DNA from: JBFMDN01 sp040753915
GTDB taxonomy: Bacteria; Desulfobacterota; Desulfomonilia; Desulfomonilales; Desulfomonilaceae
Length of the DNA: 16,767 nt
Reading direction: 5' to 3'
Assembly: GCA_040753915.1 (NCBI GenBank)
Contig: JBFMDN010000092.1
Span: forward strand, 1 to 16,767
Shown: positions 15,017 through 16,767 of the stretch, one piece after another
How positions within the stretch are numbered: position 1 is the first letter of the stretch
Layout of the letters: each line of letters starts with the position of its first letter
Notes under the pieces: generated by a model
Told to the model about the DNA's origin: nothing
Databases searched by the model: none
The model's input: only the letters and a program-made list of their open reading frames with translations
Translations under genes and position numbers: made by a program

Positions 15017-16648
15017 GTGACGACGCCACAGAATCTGGGCAACGAGCTGTTTCTCTTGATGGTGAGCCTGACCCGGTTGAAGAGCCGGGAGAGAGTTGTG
15101 GAAGTCTTCACAGAGGCCCTCTCTCACCTGTTTGAAGATCTCCAATTCGAATTTTCCACAAGTCGCGAAACGAGTGTCCCGCACTTTCTGGAGCTTGTTA
15201 CATCGAAACAGCGTCTTGGCAGGATTATCGTTCACGGACCATGGGAAACAGTAGCTTCGGATACGGTGGCCTTGGTTCAAAACGCGGTTGTGATGCTGGC
15301 CTTGATTCTCGAAAATCTGTCTCAAGCAGAAGAGCTCGCTCAGCAGAGTGACAGGTTGAAGCAAGATGTCGCAAAGAGGAATGCGGAGGTCGTCCGGGCT
15401 AACGAGGAACTGCATCGGGAGATGCAAGAAAGAATCAGGGCCCAGGAGATCCTCAGGCAGAAGACGGAAGAACTTGAACGATACTTCGATTCTAGCCTTG
15501 ACCTCTTGTGCATCGCGGACACGGACGGATATTTCCTTCGCGTGAACCACGAGTGGGAGAGAACGCTTGGATATCCGGTACCTGATATCGAGGGGCGACG
15601 ATTCCTCGATTTCGTGCACCCAGACGATGTCGAAGCAACCTTGGTTGTCATGTCTCAGCTCAAGGCACAGGCGGAAGTGCGAAATTTCGAGAATCGTTAT
15701 CGGTGCAAAGACGGAACGTATCGATGGATTGAGTGGCGCTCACGGCCTGAAGGCGAGTTGATCTACGCGATTGCCCGAGATGTGACAGATCGAAAGATTG
15801 CTGAGGATGAGCTCAGGAGAAGTGAAGCCAAATATCGCTTTCTTGCCGAACACGCCAGCGACGTGCTGTGGACGATGGACCTGAATCTGCGTACCACATT
15901 CGTGAGCCCATCGATCCAGAAAGTCCTGGGATTTACCCCTGAGGAACGGATGCTTCAAGACGTAGAGGATCAGCTCACCCCCGAATCACTCGAATTCGTC
16001 CGTCAGAAACTCGTCGAGGAACTGACCATCGAGAGAGAACAGGGCGTTCAGGAAGGGAAGTCGGTGCTGCTAGATCTAGACTACTGGCACAAAAACGGGT
16101 CCATTGTGTGCCTCCAGTCGGTGGTGGCCTTCATAAGGGACGAGAACGGTACCCCCATCGGGATTTACGGAATCTCCCGCGATGTTACCGCGCTCAAACG
16201 TGCTCAAGAAGCCCTAAGGGAGAGCGAGGAGCGCTACCGTCGCATGGTGGAGACAGCCAACGAAGGGATCTGGTCCATGGACGAGCATCTCAATATTACT
16301 TTCGTGAACCGGAAGATGGCTACGATGCTCGGATACTCGCCAGAAGAAATGCTGGGCCGGCCAGTACACACCTTCATATTCGAGGAAGACCTGAGCGATC
16401 ACCAGGAACGCGTGGAGCGGCGCAAACGAGGCGAAAGCGATTTCTATGAGCGGAAGTTCAAGTGCAAGGATGGCCAAGAGGCCTGGATGCTCGTATCCGC
16501 TGCCCCACTTTTGGATAAGGACGGCACTTTCCGTGGCTCCTTTGCCATGTTTACCGACATCACAGAGCGAAAGATCGCGGAGGAGGCACTCAAAGTAGGT
16601 GAGGAGAAGTACAGACTACTCTTCGACAATTCTCCGGTCGGAACCTAG
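15017..16648 (+). CDS. PAS-repeat sensor protein truncated by an insertion sequence
   Basis: The frame gives 543 residues. It starts at GTG with AGGAG six bases upstream, 9 bases after the MEDS gene. Residues 1-100 form a small GAF-like or helical input domain (low certainty). Residues 100-155 are a long coiled coil. PAS domains with PAC ends (DVTDRK, DVTALK, DITERK) lie at about 155-262, 268-392 and 403-520. A fourth PAS begins (EEKYRLLFDNSPVG) and stops after 15 residues, where the IS left end at 16644 supplies an in-frame TAG; the last host codon is Gly542. PAS arrays of this kind normally continue into a kinase, so the intact gene was probably a soluble hybrid kinase. The protein made now would have sensing but no catalytic part, and is likely a pseudogene product or a decoy. 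Confidence 0.88.
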   Translation: MTTPQNLGNELFLLMVSLTRLKSRERVVEVFTEALSHLFEDLQFEFSTSRETSVPHFLELVTSKQRLGRIIVHGPWETVASDTVALVQNAVVMLALILENLSQAEELAQQSDRLKQDVAKRNAEVVRANEELHREMQERIRAQEILRQKTEELERYFDSSLDLLCIADTDGYFLRVNHEWERTLGYPVPDIEGRRFLDFVHPDDVEATLVVMSQLKAQAEVRNFENRYRCKDGTYRWIEWRSRPEGELIYAIARDVTDRKIAEDELRRSEAKYRFLAEHASDVLWTMDLNLRTTFVSPSIQKVLGFTPEERMLQDVEDQLTPESLEFVRQKLVEELTIEREQGVQEGKSVLLDLDYWHKNGSIVCLQSVVAFIRDENGTPIGIYGISRDVTALKRAQEALRESEERYRRMVETANEGIWSMDEHLNITFVNRKMATMLGYSPEEMLGRPVHTFIFEEDLSDHQERVERRKRGESDFYERKFKCKDGQEAWMLVSAAPLLDKDGTFRGSFAMFTDITERKIAEEALKVGEEKYRLLFDNSPVGT

Positions 16649-16672
16649 ATCGCGGGTCAAAAAAAGTGAAAA

Positions 16673-16741
16673 ACCTCGTTGTTCTTGAGAGATCAAGAAG
16701 ATAGAATGCTTTTGTCAAAACGATTCTATCACCAACGAGGT
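16673..16741 (+). promoter_or_regulatory. Three-way-junction RNA fold hiding the transposase ribosome site
   Basis: Outer stem 16673-16681 / 16733-16741 is nine perfect pairs (ACCTCGTTG / CAACGAGGT). Inside it are two hairpins: 16682-16688 / 16693-16699 (seven pairs, GAGA tetraloop of the GNRA type) and 16700-16707 / 16723-16730 (eight pairs). The second continues past a two-by-two internal loop to a TTTT/AAAA tip. Its 3' strand ends in GAGGT, the core of the GAGGTGA Shine-Dalgarno seven bases before ATG 16751. When folded it should block translation of the transposase. Confidence 0.7.
16679..16707 (+). promoter_or_regulatory. Internal promoter of the insertion sequence
   Basis: TTGTTC (16679-16684) and TAGAAT (16702-16707) are spaced by 17 bases, with a weak -35 and a five-of-six -10. 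Transcription would begin near 16714, in the loop of the second hairpin, so the native transcript lacks the 5' strands of all the stems and leaves the GAGGTGA site open. Confidence 0.5.
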
Positions 16742-16750
16742 GACGTGATT

Positions 16751-16767
16751 ATGACACAAGGGCTCCT
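16751..16767 (+). CDS. Transposase, first six codons only (IS1380-like)
   Basis: ATG at 16751 is preceded at seven bases by GAGGTGA, a strong match to the 16S anti-Shine-Dalgarno. The visible frame reads M-T-Q-G-L and then CTN, which must be Leu. MTQGLL is the N-terminus I associate with IS1380-family transposases, DDE enzymes of roughly 400-450 residues. The rest lies beyond the window, so the identification depends on that short start together with the CCTAGA terminus. Confidence 0.55.

Larger units (their letters stand above)
16644..16767 (+). mobile_element. Left end of an IS1380-like insertion sequence (runs off the window)
   Basis: Host PAS coding breaks at 16643/16644, and from there the DNA becomes A/T-rich with a terminal CCTAGATCGCGGGT. 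That start resembles the left inverted repeat of ISEcp1 and relatives (CCTAGATTCTACGT) as I recall it. A structured leader and a reading frame beginning MTQGLL follow, the form I associate with IS1380-family transposases of anaerobic Proteobacteria. The right end and the target duplication (which should repeat the bases just before 16644, such as CGGAA) lie outside the window, so family assignment rests on short stretches. Confidence 0.7.

Noticed and set aside
14759..15619. 286-codon minus-strand frame across the MEDS and PAS genes
   Set aside because: It spans two well-supported plus-strand genes and the gap between them, with no recognisable motif.
16649..16750. IS110-type bridge RNA in the leader of the mobile element
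   Set aside because: The leader is structured and non-coding, but the CCTAGA terminal repeat and MTQGLL start point to an IS1380-like element, and the fold directly covers the ribosome site, which explains it more simply.
1..16767. CRISPR array, tRNA or rRNA genes
   Set aside because: No regularly spaced direct repeats and no cloverleaf or rRNA-like conserved stretches were found on either strand; the only cloverleaf-like fold, at 16673-16741, lacks tRNA features.

Overview
The window looks like chromosomal DNA of a strictly anaerobic, GC-moderate bacterium of the former Deltaproteobacteria (Desulfobacterota / Syntrophobacterales-like). This is inferred from gene content: a tungsten/molybdenum aldehyde:ferredoxin oxidoreductase, LarE and LarB for the nickel-pincer cofactor, and large multi-PAS hybrid kinases with a heme-type sensor. 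No rRNA or marker gene is present to prove it.

Positions 1-288 hold two dispersed intergenic repeats. A minus-strand operon follows (3451 down to 289): an AOR-family oxidoreductase with its own promoter and a good ribosome site, an unrecognised 201-residue protein with a possible beta-grasp (MoaD/ThiS-like) front half, and a HAD-family phosphatase. The 460-base divergent region upstream of the AOR gene also contains a possible small CxxC protein gene. In the other direction, larE and larB form a tight pair. They are followed by about 500 bases of repeats, including an inverted second copy of the repeat found at 127-258.

Two more minus-strand genes follow: an exported beta-carbonic anhydrase and, downstream of it, a GcvH-like protein whose lipoyl-lysine position is not canonical. 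From 7.7 kb to the end is one plus-strand signalling operon. It contains a DUF3365/Tll0287-like heme-motif hybrid histidine kinase, a 5TM-LytS-type hybrid kinase with five PAS domains, a MEDS (DcmR-type) sensory protein and a PAS-repeat sensor protein. None of these carries a DNA-binding or other recognisable output domain, so the output partner must lie elsewhere or in the lost part of the last gene.

The last gene is cut inside its fourth PAS domain by an insertion sequence whose left end starts at 16644 (terminal CCTAGA, reading frame starting MTQGLL; IS1380-like). The IS leader carries a three-way-junction fold that buries the transposase Shine-Dalgarno. It also carries an internal promoter that would make a shorter transcript without that fold. 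This looks like the IS10/IS50 device that blocks transposase translation from read-through transcripts, and it is the most interesting signal in the window.
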